Assembly: GCA_903848955.1 (NCBI GenBank)
Contig: CAINHS010000051.1
Span: forward strand, 1-64,000
Length of the DNA stretch: 64,000 bases
Direction: 5' to 3'
From: an uncultured beta proteobacterium
GTDB lineage: Bacteria; Pseudomonadota; Gammaproteobacteria; Burkholderiales; Rhodocyclaceae
Part shown: positions 25,172 to 33,728 of the stretch, one piece after another
How the letters are laid out: the number at the start of each line of letters is the position of its first letter
Position numbering within the stretch: the stretch's first letter is position 1
Notes under the pieces: model-generated
What the model was told of the DNA's origin: nothing
The model's database searches: none
The model's input: only the letters and a program-made list of their open reading frames with translations
Position numbers and translations under genes: made by a program

Positions 25172-26169
25172 GGCTTTGGCATTATAGCGCCGCCCAGCAG
25201 GGCAAGCACCAGCAGCAGCCAGCCGAGCGTCGCGGCCAGCAGATGCGGATCGGCCAGCAGTTCCTGCGCCGGATCGCCGCCGCCGCCGCGGGCATGCAGC
25301 CGCCACAGGTAACGCAGCATGCCGTAGAGGACGAAGGGCACCGTCGCGATCAGGCCACGCGTGCCGTGCAAGGCCACGGTCTCGGCGCTGACCGTGTAGA
25401 GGGCGTAGGAAATCACCGTGCCGGCCGCCGCGACGCCGATGAACTGGTCGAGCATGGGCGCCGTGTAGTGTTCCAGCACGCGGCGGTGACCGGCGCTGTC
25501 GGCCTGCAGGGCGTTGAGTTCGGCACGGCGCTTGGCGAAGCCGAGGAACAGCGTCAGCATCAGGCCGCACAGCAGCAGCCACTGCGACGGCGCGATGCCG
25601 ATGCCCAGCGTCCCGGCCAGGATGCGCAGCATGAAGCCTGCCGCGATGATGAAGACATCGAGAATGACGACGTGCTTGAGGCCCAGGCTGTAGCCGACGT
25701 TGAGCACCACATAGACCAGAAATATCCAGGGCGCCGAACCGGCAAACTTCCAGACGATGACGCCACCGAGAAGCAGGCATGCCGCGCCCAGCGCGACGGC
25801 CGCCGCAACGCTCACGGTTGCCGCTGCCAGCGGCCGGTGCTTCTTTTTCGGATGCAGCCGGTCCTGCTCGCGATCGATCAGATCGTTCATCACGTAAACG
25901 GCAGACGCCAGCAGGCAGAAGGCGGCAAAGGCAGCCAGCGCCTGTCCCAGTTTGGCCGGATCGCTCCAGGCATGGCCGAACAGCAGGCCGACAAAGACGA
26001 AGCCGTTCTTGAGCCACTGGTGGGGGCGCAGCAACCTGAAATACGCGCCCCACCCCCCGTCCCCCGCCCCGGGGGCGGCGGTGACGGGTGTTCGTCCGCT
26101 GGCGCGGACTCCCTTGTGTTGGCTTGCCCCGACTCGGGGCGGCCCTTCGTCGGGGCTCAACGGCGGCAT
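25168..26169 (-). CDS. UbiA-family decaprenyl-phosphate phosphoribosyltransferase-like enzyme
   Basis: A 333-aa membrane enzyme of the UbiA superfamily. The first aspartate motif NDLIDREQDRLHPKKKHRPLA and the second, YSLGLKHVVILDVFIIAAGFMLRILAG, match decaprenyl-phosphate 5-phosphoribosyltransferases (Rv3806c type), which join phosphoribosyl pyrophosphate to polyprenyl phosphate. The first 40 residues are a low-complexity extension, so the true start may lie later; ATG 26169 overlaps the end of the GT39 gene by 13 bp. The neighbour is a lipid-linked-sugar glycosyltransferase, which fits a pentose-lipid pathway, but no DprE1/DprE2 epimerase is present here. Confidence 0.88.
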   Translation of the reverse strand: MPPLSPDEGPPRVGASQHKGVRASGRTPVTAAPGAGDGGWGAYFRLLRPHQWLKNGFVFVGLLFGHAWSDPAKLGQALAAFAAFCLLASAVYVMNDLIDREQDRLHPKKKHRPLAAATVSVAAAVALGAACLLLGGVIVWKFAGSAPWIFLVYVVLNVGYSLGLKHVVILDVFIIAAGFMLRILAGTLGIGIAPSQWLLLCGLMLTLFLGFAKRRAELNALQADSAGHRRVLEHYTAPMLDQFIGVAAAGTVISYALYTVSAETVALHGTRGLIATVPFVLYGMLRYLWRLHARGGGGDPAQELLADPHLLAATLGWLLLVLALLGGAIMPKP

Positions 26170-27686
26170 GTCTCCCCCGGAAAATATCTATCGCACATGT
26201 AACACGCAGTTTGCGGCAACCACGCCGGAAGTGCATAGTACTTCTGCCTGACGCCGGCCAGCACCCCGTCGCGGTAGGCGGCGTAGTCGAAGCCCTCGCC
26301 CTTCACCCGCCAGAAGCGCGCGCCGCGCAGTTCGAAGCTGTCGCTGCTGACCTGGCGGAAATACTTGCGATAGTCGTCCAGGTTCGGCGCGGACTTCCTC
26401 AGGATCAGGATGTTGCGGCCCGCCAGCAAGCGGAAGTCGGTCACCAGGTCGTCGTGCCGGGCATGGCTCGACGCCGCGCCGAAAACCATGACGTAGCGGC
26501 GCAGGTTGTAGCCCAGAGTTACCGCATTCGAATAGCCGTCCATCGCCAGCACCCAGTCGCCGCTCCCGGCCGTGTAATACGGCGGCAACTCCTGCGCCAA
26601 CCCGCGGGGCTCGAAGCTGAGCACGATGCCGTCATACAGGCGGGTTTTCTGCCAGGTTTCCAGCGGCAGGCGGGAGACAATCAGTACGACGGCGATGTGC
26701 AGCAGCGCAAAGCCGGCGAAGAACAGGCCGAGACGGCGCAGGCCGCCGGGATCCAGGCGCAGCGCCAGCCAGATCATGACAAACGGCACGAAGGAAAGCA
26801 GCCAGTGCAGGCCGATCTGCTTGACCGGCGAGAGCAGGGCAAACAGCAGAAACGGCACCCAGGCCAGGGTGCCCAGTGTTGCCGGCAGCGCAGATCCGGC
26901 ACCCGGGTCGGCGGCCGCAGTCCGGCGCCGGCGCCATGCCAGCCACAGCACCGGCGGGCCGAGGACATAGAGCAGCGTGAGCGCATACAGCAGCGGCGTC
27001 TGCAGCGACCAGCCGGCATCGTCGTGACGGTTGACGAAGTTGAACATATAGTTCGGCCAGCAATGGCCGCTGTTCCACCACGCCATCAGGGCCAGCGCCG
27101 GCAGGGTGCAGGCATAGGCGACGGCGAGGCCGGCAAAGGCACCGGGCGTGCGCCGGCGCAGGACATCGACCAGATAGGCAAAACCGAGAATCGCCGCGAA
27201 ATACTTGGAGAGCACCGCCCCGGCCAGCAGCACACCGGCCGCCAGATACCAGCGCGGCGCGTCGTCGCGGGAGGCGCGAATCCATGCCAGGCCGGAAAAT
27301 ACGCTGAAATAGACTAGCGGCGTGTCGGTGGTGATGAACACGTTCCAGACATTCACCGGCGCCAGCAGCACCAACAGGGCCGTCCACAGCCGGCGCTCCT
27401 GGCCGATGCCGGCAACCAGCCGCGGCAAGGCGAAGTAGGCCGCCAATGCCAGCACTGCCGGTTGCAGGATGGCCGGCAAGCGCAGCCACCATTCGACATC
27501 GCTGATGCGCAGCAAGGCCGCCAGCCACCAGCCGATCATCGGCGGGTGATCGTAGAAACCCCAGTCCGGCTTCCAGCCCCACCAGATGAAATAGGCCTCG
27601 TCGCCGGTAATCGGAAAGGCGGCCGCCAGCCAGAAACGGAATATCAGCGTCAGAACCAGCAGCGCGGCGAAAAGGCGGCCGGTCAT
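26157..27686 (-). CDS. GT39/ArnT-like membrane glycosyltransferase
   Basis: A 509-aa membrane protein with about a dozen hydrophobic segments. The first periplasmic loop carries the acidic motif ITGDEAYFIWWGW, as in PMT/ArnT-type (GT39/GT83) enzymes that use polyprenyl-phosphate sugars. The hydrophilic C-terminal region contains YDGIVLSFEPRGLAQELPPYY, then a cysteine pair near the end (CYMC). It probably transfers a sugar from a lipid carrier to a periplasmic acceptor. It lies between the DAHP synthase gene and the UbiA-like gene. Confidence 0.88.
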   Translation of the reverse strand: MTGRLFAALLVLTLIFRFWLAAAFPITGDEAYFIWWGWKPDWGFYDHPPMIGWWLAALLRISDVEWWLRLPAILQPAVLALAAYFALPRLVAGIGQERRLWTALLVLLAPVNVWNVFITTDTPLVYFSVFSGLAWIRASRDDAPRWYLAAGVLLAGAVLSKYFAAILGFAYLVDVLRRRTPGAFAGLAVAYACTLPALALMAWWNSGHCWPNYMFNFVNRHDDAGWSLQTPLLYALTLLYVLGPPVLWLAWRRRRTAAADPGAGSALPATLGTLAWVPFLLFALLSPVKQIGLHWLLSFVPFVMIWLALRLDPGGLRRLGLFFAGFALLHIAVVLIVSRLPLETWQKTRLYDGIVLSFEPRGLAQELPPYYTAGSGDWVLAMDGYSNAVTLGYNLRRYVMVFGAASSHARHDDLVTDFRLLAGRNILILRKSAPNLDDYRKYFRQVSSDSFELRGARFWRVKGEGFDYAAYRDGVLAGVRQKYYALPAWLPQTACYMCDRYFPGETCRR

Positions 27687-27698
27687 GGCGCCGGCTTG

Positions 27699-28766
27699 TC
27701 AGTGATCGGCCAGGGCCAGACGGCGAGCCTTCACCGCAGCGGCGAGGATGTCCAGCGCGGCCAGGGTGTCCTCCCAGCCGATACAGGCATCGGTAACGGA
27801 AACGCCGTACTCGAGCGCTTGGCCGGGCGTCAGGTCCTGACGGCCCTCCTTCAGGTGCGACTCGATCATCACGCCGAAGATGCGGTCTTCGCCGGCCGCC
27901 ATCTGCGCCGCGACATCCCGCGCCACGTCGATCTGGCGCTTGAACTGCTTGCTGCTGTTGGCATGCGAGAAATCGATCATGACGCGCGCGGCGAGGCCGG
28001 CTTTGCCGAGTTCGGCGCAGGCGGCTTCCACCGCCGCCGCCTCGTAGTTCGGCGCTTTGCCGCCGCGCAGGATGACATGGCAATCCTCGTTGCCGTTGGT
28101 GGAAACGATGGCCGAGTGGCCGGCCTTGGTCACCGAAAGAAAATGATGCGGGCTGGCCGCGGCCTTGATCGCATCCACGGCGATGCGGATGTTGCCGTCG
28201 GTGCCGTTCTTGAACCCGACCGGACAGGACAGGCCGGAAGCCAGTTCGCGGTGAACCTGCGATTCGGTGGTGCGCGCACCGATGGCGCCCCAGCTGATCA
28301 GGTCCGCCGTGTATTGCGGCGTGATGGTGTCGAGAAACTCCGTTGCCGCCGGCAGGCCGAGTTCGTTGACCTCCCACAACAGCTTGCGCGCCAGACGCAA
28401 GCCTTCGTTGATCCTGAAGCTGCCGTCCATCCGCGGATCGTTGATCAGCCCCTTCCAGCCGACCGTGGTACGCGGCTTTTCGAAATAAACCCGCATCAGG
28501 ATCAGCAGGTCGCCGGCAAAGCGCTCCGCCGCCTGCTGCAGCAGGCGCGCGTATTCCATCGCCGCCTCATAGTCATGGATCGAGCAGGGGCCGACCACCG
28601 CCACCAGCCGGTCGTCGGCGCCGTGCAGTACGCGATGCACCGCCTGACGCGCCTCGTAGGTCGTCTCCGCCGCCGCATCGGTGGTGGGAAACTCCCGCGC
28701 AAGATGGGCGGGGGGCGAGAGTTCCTTGATCTCGCGAATGCGGACGTCGTCGGTGATGTGTTTCAT
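27699..28766 (-). CDS. aroG: 3-deoxy-7-phosphoheptulonate synthase (class I)
   Basis: A 355-aa cytoplasmic enzyme that condenses phosphoenolpyruvate and erythrose 4-phosphate, the first step of aromatic amino acid synthesis. Class I AroFGH motifs are clear: VGPCSIHD, MRVYFEKPRTTVGWKGLINDP, GARTTESQVHRELASG, NGTDGN and IDFSHANSSK. The start is the ATG at 28766 (MKHITDDVR), not the track's 28895. The isozyme type (Phe-, Tyr- or Trp-sensitive) cannot be told. It is divergent from the 2-oxoacid oxidoreductase genes. Confidence 0.95.
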   Translation of the reverse strand: MKHITDDVRIREIKELSPPAHLAREFPTTDAAAETTYEARQAVHRVLHGADDRLVAVVGPCSIHDYEAAMEYARLLQQAAERFAGDLLILMRVYFEKPRTTVGWKGLINDPRMDGSFRINEGLRLARKLLWEVNELGLPAATEFLDTITPQYTADLISWGAIGARTTESQVHRELASGLSCPVGFKNGTDGNIRIAVDAIKAAASPHHFLSVTKAGHSAIVSTNGNEDCHVILRGGKAPNYEAAAVEAACAELGKAGLAARVMIDFSHANSSKQFKRQIDVARDVAAQMAAGEDRIFGVMIESHLKEGRQDLTPGQALEYGVSVTDACIGWEDTLAALDILAAAVKARRLALADH

Positions 28767-28909
28767 GCTTCGACCTGAAGGCGGGTAAAGGCGTGATTCT
28801 ACCGGTCGGGCGCGTGCCGGACTGCGACGTTGTGGTTTTCCCTGATTCCCATTCCGCGCGCCAGGGGGTAAAGTCCATCTCCGTTGCCAAAACAAGCCAG
28901 GGGGATCAC

Positions 28910-29506
28910 ATGTTCCAGGTTCGCATTCACGGCCGTGGCGGTCAGGGCGTCGTAACGGCCGCGGAAATGCTCTCGATTGCCGCGTTCGAAGAGGGTCGTC
29001 ACGCGCAGGCCTTCCCCAGTTTCGGCTCCGAGCGCATGGGGGCGCCGGTGGTGGCCTTCTGTCGCATCGCCGACAGGGAGATCCGTTTGCGCGAACCGAT
29101 CATGGAGCCGGATGCGCTGATCATCCAGGATCCGACCCTGCTGCATCAGGTGGACGTATTCGCCGGACTGAAGAAAGGCGGCTATATCCTGATCAACACC
29201 AACAAGAGCTTTGAAGAACTGGGCCTGAGCGAGTTCATTCGCGACTGGCCTCACGAACGCCTGTGCACGGTGGCGGCCACCGAACTGAGCAAGAAGCATG
29301 TCGGCCGGCCGATGCCGAACGTGCCCCTGCTGGGAGGCTTCGCCGCCGTGGCCGGCGTGATCAAGCTCGAGTCCGTGATCATGGCCATCAACAGCAGGTT
29401 CTCGGGCAAGGTGGCAGCCGGCAACATCGCCGGCGCGACCGAAGCCTACGACATCGTTCGCGCCGAGATGGAAGAAGCGCGCCGCGAGGAGGCTGCCCAT
29501 GCTTAA
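28910..29506 (+). CDS. 2-oxoacid:acceptor oxidoreductase gamma subunit (PadE/PorC-like)
   Basis: A 198-aa gamma subunit of a CoA-acylating 2-oxoacid oxidoreductase. The start ATG at 28910 has GGGGGA just upstream; the track start at 28793 is too early. The N-terminal motif RIHGRGGQGVVTAAEML and QAFPSFGSERMGAPV are family signatures. Together with the next three genes it resembles both pyruvate:ferredoxin oxidoreductase and the NADH-linked phenylglyoxylate dehydrogenase of denitrifying aromatic degraders. The last codons overlap the alpha gene by 8 bp. Confidence 0.92.
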   Translation: MFQVRIHGRGGQGVVTAAEMLSIAAFEEGRHAQAFPSFGSERMGAPVVAFCRIADREIRLREPIMEPDALIIQDPTLLHQVDVFAGLKKGGYILINTNKSFEELGLSEFIRDWPHERLCTVAATELSKKHVGRPMPNVPLLGGFAAVAGVIKLESVIMAINSRFSGKVAAGNIAGATEAYDIVRAEMEEARREEAAHA

Positions 29507-30752
29507 GCAGTGTGAAGGTTCCCACGCCGTCGCCGAGGCGGTTGCCCTGTGCCGGCCGGAAGTGATCTGCGCCTACCCGATTTCGCCGCAGACGCACATC
29601 GTCGAGGGCCTCGGCGAAATGGTCAAGTCGGGAGATCTGACCGATTGCGAGTTCATCAACGTCGAATCCGAATTCGCCGCCATGAGCGTCGCCATCGGTT
29701 CTTCCGCCACCGGCGCGCGCACTTACACGGCCACCGCCTCGCAGGGCCTGCTGTTCATGGTCGAAGCCGTCTACAACGCGTCGGGCCTGGGCCTGCCGAT
29801 AGTCATGACGGTGGCCAACCGCGCCATCGGGGCGCCGATCAACATCTGGAACGACCATTCGGATTCGCTCTCGCAGCGCGACTGCGGCTGGATACAACTG
29901 TTCGCCGAGAGCAACCAGGAGGCGCTCGACCTGCACATCCAGGCCTTCAAGCTGGCGGAAGAGCTGTCGCTGCCGGTGATGGTGTGCATGGACGGCTTCA
30001 TCCTCACCCACGCCTACGAGCGCGTGGATATGCCGACCCAGGCCCAGGTCGACGCCTTCCTGCCGCCCTACGAGCCGCGTCAGGTGCTGGATCCCGCCGA
30101 TCCGGTGTCGATCGGCGCCATGGTCGGCCCGGAAGCCTTCATGGAAGTGCGCTATCTCGCCCACGCCAAGCAGATGCAGGCACTGGAGCGCATTCCGCAA
30201 CTGGCCGAAGAGTTCAAGCAGGTGTTCGGCCGCGAATGCGGCGGCCTGGTCCGCACCTACTGCACCGAGGATGCGGAAACCATCGTCATCGCCATGGGTT
30301 CGGTACTCGGCACGATCAAGGACACCGTGGATGAAATGCGCGCCGCCGGCCACAAGATAGGCGTACTCGGCATCACCAGCTTCCGTCCCTTCCCGCTGCT
30401 GGCGGTAGCCGCAGCACTGAAGAACTGCAAGCGCTTCGTGGTGTTGGAAAAGAGCCTTGCCGTCGGCATCGGCGGCATCGTCGCGACCAACGTGCGCATG
30501 GCCGTCACCGGCATGGGTCTGAAAGGCTATACGGTGGTGGCCGGACTTGGCGGCCGCGCGATCACCGTGAAGGCGCTCACCGGCTTGTTCGACAAAGCGG
30601 GCCGCGACGAACTCGAGTTGCTGACCTTTCTCGACCTCGACTGGAATGCGGTCAACAAGCAGTTGGAGCGCGAAAAACAGACCCGGCGCTCGGGACCGGC
30701 TGCGGAAGCCATGCTGCGCGACCTCGGTACGGTCGCTTCGAAAATCGCCTAG
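29499..30752 (+). CDS. 2-oxoacid:acceptor oxidoreductase alpha subunit (PadG/PorA-like)
   Basis: A 417-aa alpha subunit, which with beta forms the thiamine-diphosphate catalytic core. Motifs include AYPISPQTHIVE near residue 25 and FINVESEFAAMSVAIGSSATGARTYTATASQGL, followed by the C-terminal transketolase-like domain with GITSFRPFP and EKSLAVGIGG. The protein size fits the 2-oxoacid oxidoreductase group with separate alpha, beta and gamma chains. The substrate is unresolved; arylglyoxylate or pyruvate are the best guesses. Confidence 0.92.
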   Translation: MLKQCEGSHAVAEAVALCRPEVICAYPISPQTHIVEGLGEMVKSGDLTDCEFINVESEFAAMSVAIGSSATGARTYTATASQGLLFMVEAVYNASGLGLPIVMTVANRAIGAPINIWNDHSDSLSQRDCGWIQLFAESNQEALDLHIQAFKLAEELSLPVMVCMDGFILTHAYERVDMPTQAQVDAFLPPYEPRQVLDPADPVSIGAMVGPEAFMEVRYLAHAKQMQALERIPQLAEEFKQVFGRECGGLVRTYCTEDAETIVIAMGSVLGTIKDTVDEMRAAGHKIGVLGITSFRPFPLLAVAAALKNCKRFVVLEKSLAVGIGGIVATNVRMAVTGMGLKGYTVVAGLGGRAITVKALTGLFDKAGRDELELLTFLDLDWNAVNKQLEREKQTRRSGPAAEAMLRDLGTVASKIA

Positions 30753-30763
30753 GAGCCGCCGCA

Positions 30764-31777
30764 ATGCCACTGCAACCCGTCAAGTTCTACCAGACCGGCA
30801 CCTTCACCGTCGGCAACCGCCTGCTCGCGCCGGAAGATCGCAGCGTGCAGGCCAACATGCAGCGTACCAACTCGCTCAATTCGGGGCATCGCGCCTGCCA
30901 GGGCTGCGGCGAGGCGCTCGGCGCCCGCTACGCGATCGACGCGGCGATGAACGCCAGCAACCGCCAGTTGATCGCCGCCAACGCCACCGGCTGCCTCGAA
31001 GTGTTCTCCACGCCCTACCCGGAAACCTCATGGCAGATTCCGTGGATACACTCGCTGTTCGGCAATGCGGCCGCGGTCGCCACCGGCATCGCCGCGGCAA
31101 TCAAGGTGAAAAGGCAAAAGGGCCAAAGCGGCGATGTCCGCGTCGTCGCGCAGGGCGGTGACGGTGGCACCACCGACATCGGCTTCGGCTGCCTGTCGGG
31201 CATGTTCGAGCGCAACGACGACGTGCTCTACATCTGTTACGACAATGGCGGCTACATGAACACCGGGGTGCAGCGCAGTTCCGCCACGCCGCCGGCGGCA
31301 CGCACCGCGACCACCATGCCGCTCGGCCCCGAGCCGGGAAATCCCTTCGGCCAGGGCAAGTTCGTCCCGGCCATCGCCATGGCTCACGAGATCCCCTACG
31401 TCGCCACGGCCACGGTGGCCGACCTGCGCGACCTGGAGCACAAGGTGACCAAGGCCATGGGTCTGCGCGGCGCGCGCTATATCCACATTCTGGTGCCCTG
31501 CCCGCTGGGTTGGGGCACGGCGTCGCACGACACCATCCGCATGGCTCGCCTGGCCAAGGAAACCGGCATCTTCCCGGTGTTCTCGGCTGAATATGGCGAA
31601 ATCAAGTCGGCGTTGGCGATACGGCGACCGCTGCCGGTCGAGGAGTACCTGCGGCCGCAGAAGCGCTACGCCCACCTGTTCGGCAAGAGTCCCGCCGTGG
31701 CGACGATTGCGCGAATACAGGCGCAGGCAGACAAGAACATCCGCAAGTACGGCTTGCTCGAAAAGGAGGTTCGCTGA
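30764..31777 (+). CDS. 2-oxoacid:acceptor oxidoreductase beta subunit (PadI/PorB-like)
   Basis: A 337-aa beta subunit that binds thiamine diphosphate and a proximal [4Fe-4S] cluster. Motifs are RACQGCGEALGARYA and ATGCLEVFSTPYPET (cluster cysteines), GGDGGTTDIGFG and YDNGGYMNTGVQRS (ThDP-Mg binding). The gene lies 11 bp after the alpha gene, and its stop is separated by a single base from the flavoprotein start, so all four subunits are made from one message. Confidence 0.93.
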   Translation: MPLQPVKFYQTGTFTVGNRLLAPEDRSVQANMQRTNSLNSGHRACQGCGEALGARYAIDAAMNASNRQLIAANATGCLEVFSTPYPETSWQIPWIHSLFGNAAAVATGIAAAIKVKRQKGQSGDVRVVAQGGDGGTTDIGFGCLSGMFERNDDVLYICYDNGGYMNTGVQRSSATPPAARTATTMPLGPEPGNPFGQGKFVPAIAMAHEIPYVATATVADLRDLEHKVTKAMGLRGARYIHILVPCPLGWGTASHDTIRMARLAKETGIFPVFSAEYGEIKSALAIRRPLPVEEYLRPQKRYAHLFGKSPAVATIARIQAQADKNIRKYGLLEKEVR

Positions 31778-31778
31778 A

Positions 31779-33404
31779 ATGGACAAGCCCTTTGCCATCA
31801 CCCTCAATCCGGGCTCCTCGCTGGCCAATCACACCGGCTCCTGGCGCACTTCGCGTCCGCTCTATCTCGACCGCCTGCCACCCTGCAACGCCGCCTGTCC
31901 GGCCGGCGAGGACATCCAGGGCTGGCTGTTCCATGCCGAAAGCGGCGACTACGAGAAAGCCTGGCGTGTGCTGACCGAGAACAACCCGATGCCCGCAATC
32001 ATGGGCCGCGTCTGTTACCACCCCTGCGAAGGCGGCTGCAACCGGCAACATCTCGACGAGTCCGTCGGCATCAACTCGGTCGAGCGCTTCCTCGGCGACG
32101 AGGCGATCAAGCGCGGCTGGAAGTTCGACAAGCCGGCGCATTCGACCGGGAAACGCGTGCTGGTGGTCGGCGCCGGGCCCTCGGGCTTGTCTGCCGCCTA
32201 TCATCTGGCGCGGTTGGGACACGCCGTGGAAATTCACGAGGCCGGGCCGCTGGCCGGCGGCATGATGCGCTTCGGCATACCCAAATACCGCCTGCCGCGC
32301 GAAGTGCTCGATGCCGAAGTCGGACGCATTCTCGAAACCGGCGTCGTACTGCGGCTCGACACCAAGGTTGCCAACATCGCCGAGAGCATGAAGGCCGGCA
32401 AGTTCGACGCCGCTTTCCTCGCCGTCGGCGCGCATATCGGCAAGCGCGCCTACATTCCGGCCGGCGACGCGACCAAGATCATCGATGCGGTGTCGGTGCT
32501 GCGCAGCATGGAGGGCGAGGACAAGCCCCTGCTCGGCCGCCGTGTGGTGATCTACGGCGGCGGCAATACGGCCATCGATGTGGCGCGCACCGCCAAGCGG
32601 CTTGGCGCTTCCGAATCGATCATTGTCTATCGCCGCACCCGCGAAAAAATGCCCGCCCACGACTTCGAGGTCGAGGAGGCCCTGCAGGAGGGTGTGATGA
32701 TGAAGTGGCTGTCCACCATCAAGCAGGCCGGCGAGGGCAACATCACCATTGAAAAAATGGAGCTCGACGAAAAGGGCTTCCCGCAATCCACCGGCGAATT
32801 CGAGACGCTCGAAGCCGACTCGGTGGTGCTGGCGCTGGGCCAGGACGTGGATCTGTCGCTGCTCGAAGGCGTGCCCGGCCTCGAAATCAATGACGGTGTG
32901 GTGCGCGTCGGCGACAACATGATGACCGGCGCCGCCGGCATTTTTGCCGGTGGCGACATGGTGCCTTCCGAACGTACCGTCACCGTCGGTGTCGGTCACG
33001 GCAAAAAGGCCGCGCGCCACATCGACGCCTGGCTGCGCGGCGAAACCCATGTGCCGCCCGCCAAGCACGAGATCGCCGGATTCGACCGGCTCAACACCTG
33101 GTATTACTCGGAAGCGCCGCACACCATCAGGCCGATGCTCAACATCATCCGCCGCCAGTCGACCTTCGATGAAGTGCTCGGCGGCCTTGACGAAACCAAT
33201 GCCCAGTTCGAGGCACGACGCTGCCTCTCCTGCGGCAACTGCTTCGAATGCGACAACTGCTACGGCGTCTGTCCCGACAATGCCGTCATCAAGCTCGGCC
33301 CCGGCAAGCGCTTCGAGTTCAACTACGACTACTGCAAGGGCTGCGGCATGTGCGTCACCGAGTGTCCCTGCGGTGCCATCAAGATGGAGGCGGAGGAAAT
33401 CTGA
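31779..33404 (+). CDS. FAD/[4Fe-4S] oxidoreductase with C-terminal ferredoxin (PadH+PadF-like)
   Basis: A 541-aa protein that probably links the 2-oxoacid core to NAD(P)H. Residues 30-110 carry the cysteines of a GltD/PreT-type [4Fe-4S] domain (PPCNAACPAGEDIQGW, CYHPCEGGCNR). Residues 125-430 are a pyridine-nucleotide disulfide oxidoreductase fold with FAD motif VLVVGAGPSGLSAAYHLA and NAD motif VIYGGGNTAIDVART. Residues 480-541 are a 2x[4Fe-4S] ferredoxin (CLSCGNCFECDNCYGVCP and CKGCGMCVTECP). In phenylglyoxylate dehydrogenase these are separate epsilon and delta subunits; here they appear fused. AAGGAGG precedes the ATG at 31779. Confidence 0.92.
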   Translation: MDKPFAITLNPGSSLANHTGSWRTSRPLYLDRLPPCNAACPAGEDIQGWLFHAESGDYEKAWRVLTENNPMPAIMGRVCYHPCEGGCNRQHLDESVGINSVERFLGDEAIKRGWKFDKPAHSTGKRVLVVGAGPSGLSAAYHLARLGHAVEIHEAGPLAGGMMRFGIPKYRLPREVLDAEVGRILETGVVLRLDTKVANIAESMKAGKFDAAFLAVGAHIGKRAYIPAGDATKIIDAVSVLRSMEGEDKPLLGRRVVIYGGGNTAIDVARTAKRLGASESIIVYRRTREKMPAHDFEVEEALQEGVMMKWLSTIKQAGEGNITIEKMELDEKGFPQSTGEFETLEADSVVLALGQDVDLSLLEGVPGLEINDGVVRVGDNMMTGAAGIFAGGDMVPSERTVTVGVGHGKKAARHIDAWLRGETHVPPAKHEIAGFDRLNTWYYSEAPHTIRPMLNIIRRQSTFDEVLGGLDETNAQFEARRCLSCGNCFECDNCYGVCPDNAVIKLGPGKRFEFNYDYCKGCGMCVTECPCGAIKMEAEEI

Positions 33405-33728
33405 CGCGAGCCGGCACCAGGCCGGCGATGTAGCGGCGGCTCGCTGCCGCTACACGACAGACACTCCCGCGGCGCGGCGCCTCCGGCGCACGACAACGCA
33501 GACGATGCGGGCGGTGGTCCGCGGCCGCGGCAAACGGCTTAGCGTTCTGCCGCCTTTCCGCTTGCAGCGCGCCGTCACAAGAACGCACACCATCCACGCT
33601 CCGGGCGTGGCCACGCCAGGTCGGACCCGGCAGCCTATGCCTTTAGTCATACATCATCTTTTCATCTTGACATTCATACCCTTGCGCAGATAATTCTCAA
33701 TATCTGGAATCAATAAGGGGGCAGTTTT
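33405..33728. other. Intergenic region before the TPR/barrel gene
   Basis: A 324-bp spacer. No gene is seen; track ORFs here are shadows. The first part holds a 9-bp stem-loop (separate entry). The stretch 33640-33728 is AT-richer and probably contains the promoter of the next gene. A GGGGG ribosome-binding site precedes its GTG. Confidence 0.5.
33429..33454 (+). terminator. Stem-loop downstream of the oxidoreductase operon
   Basis: TGTAGCGGC and GCCGCTACA form a perfect 9-bp stem around an 8-base loop, 25 bp after the operon's last stop codon. No T-run follows, so this is a possible Rho-dependent or processing site. Confidence 0.4.

Noticed and set aside
24641-26236. 531-aa ORF spanning the cNMP protein and the UbiA-like gene
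   Set aside because: Only the last 176 residues make sense; the rest is the UbiA-like gene read in another frame.
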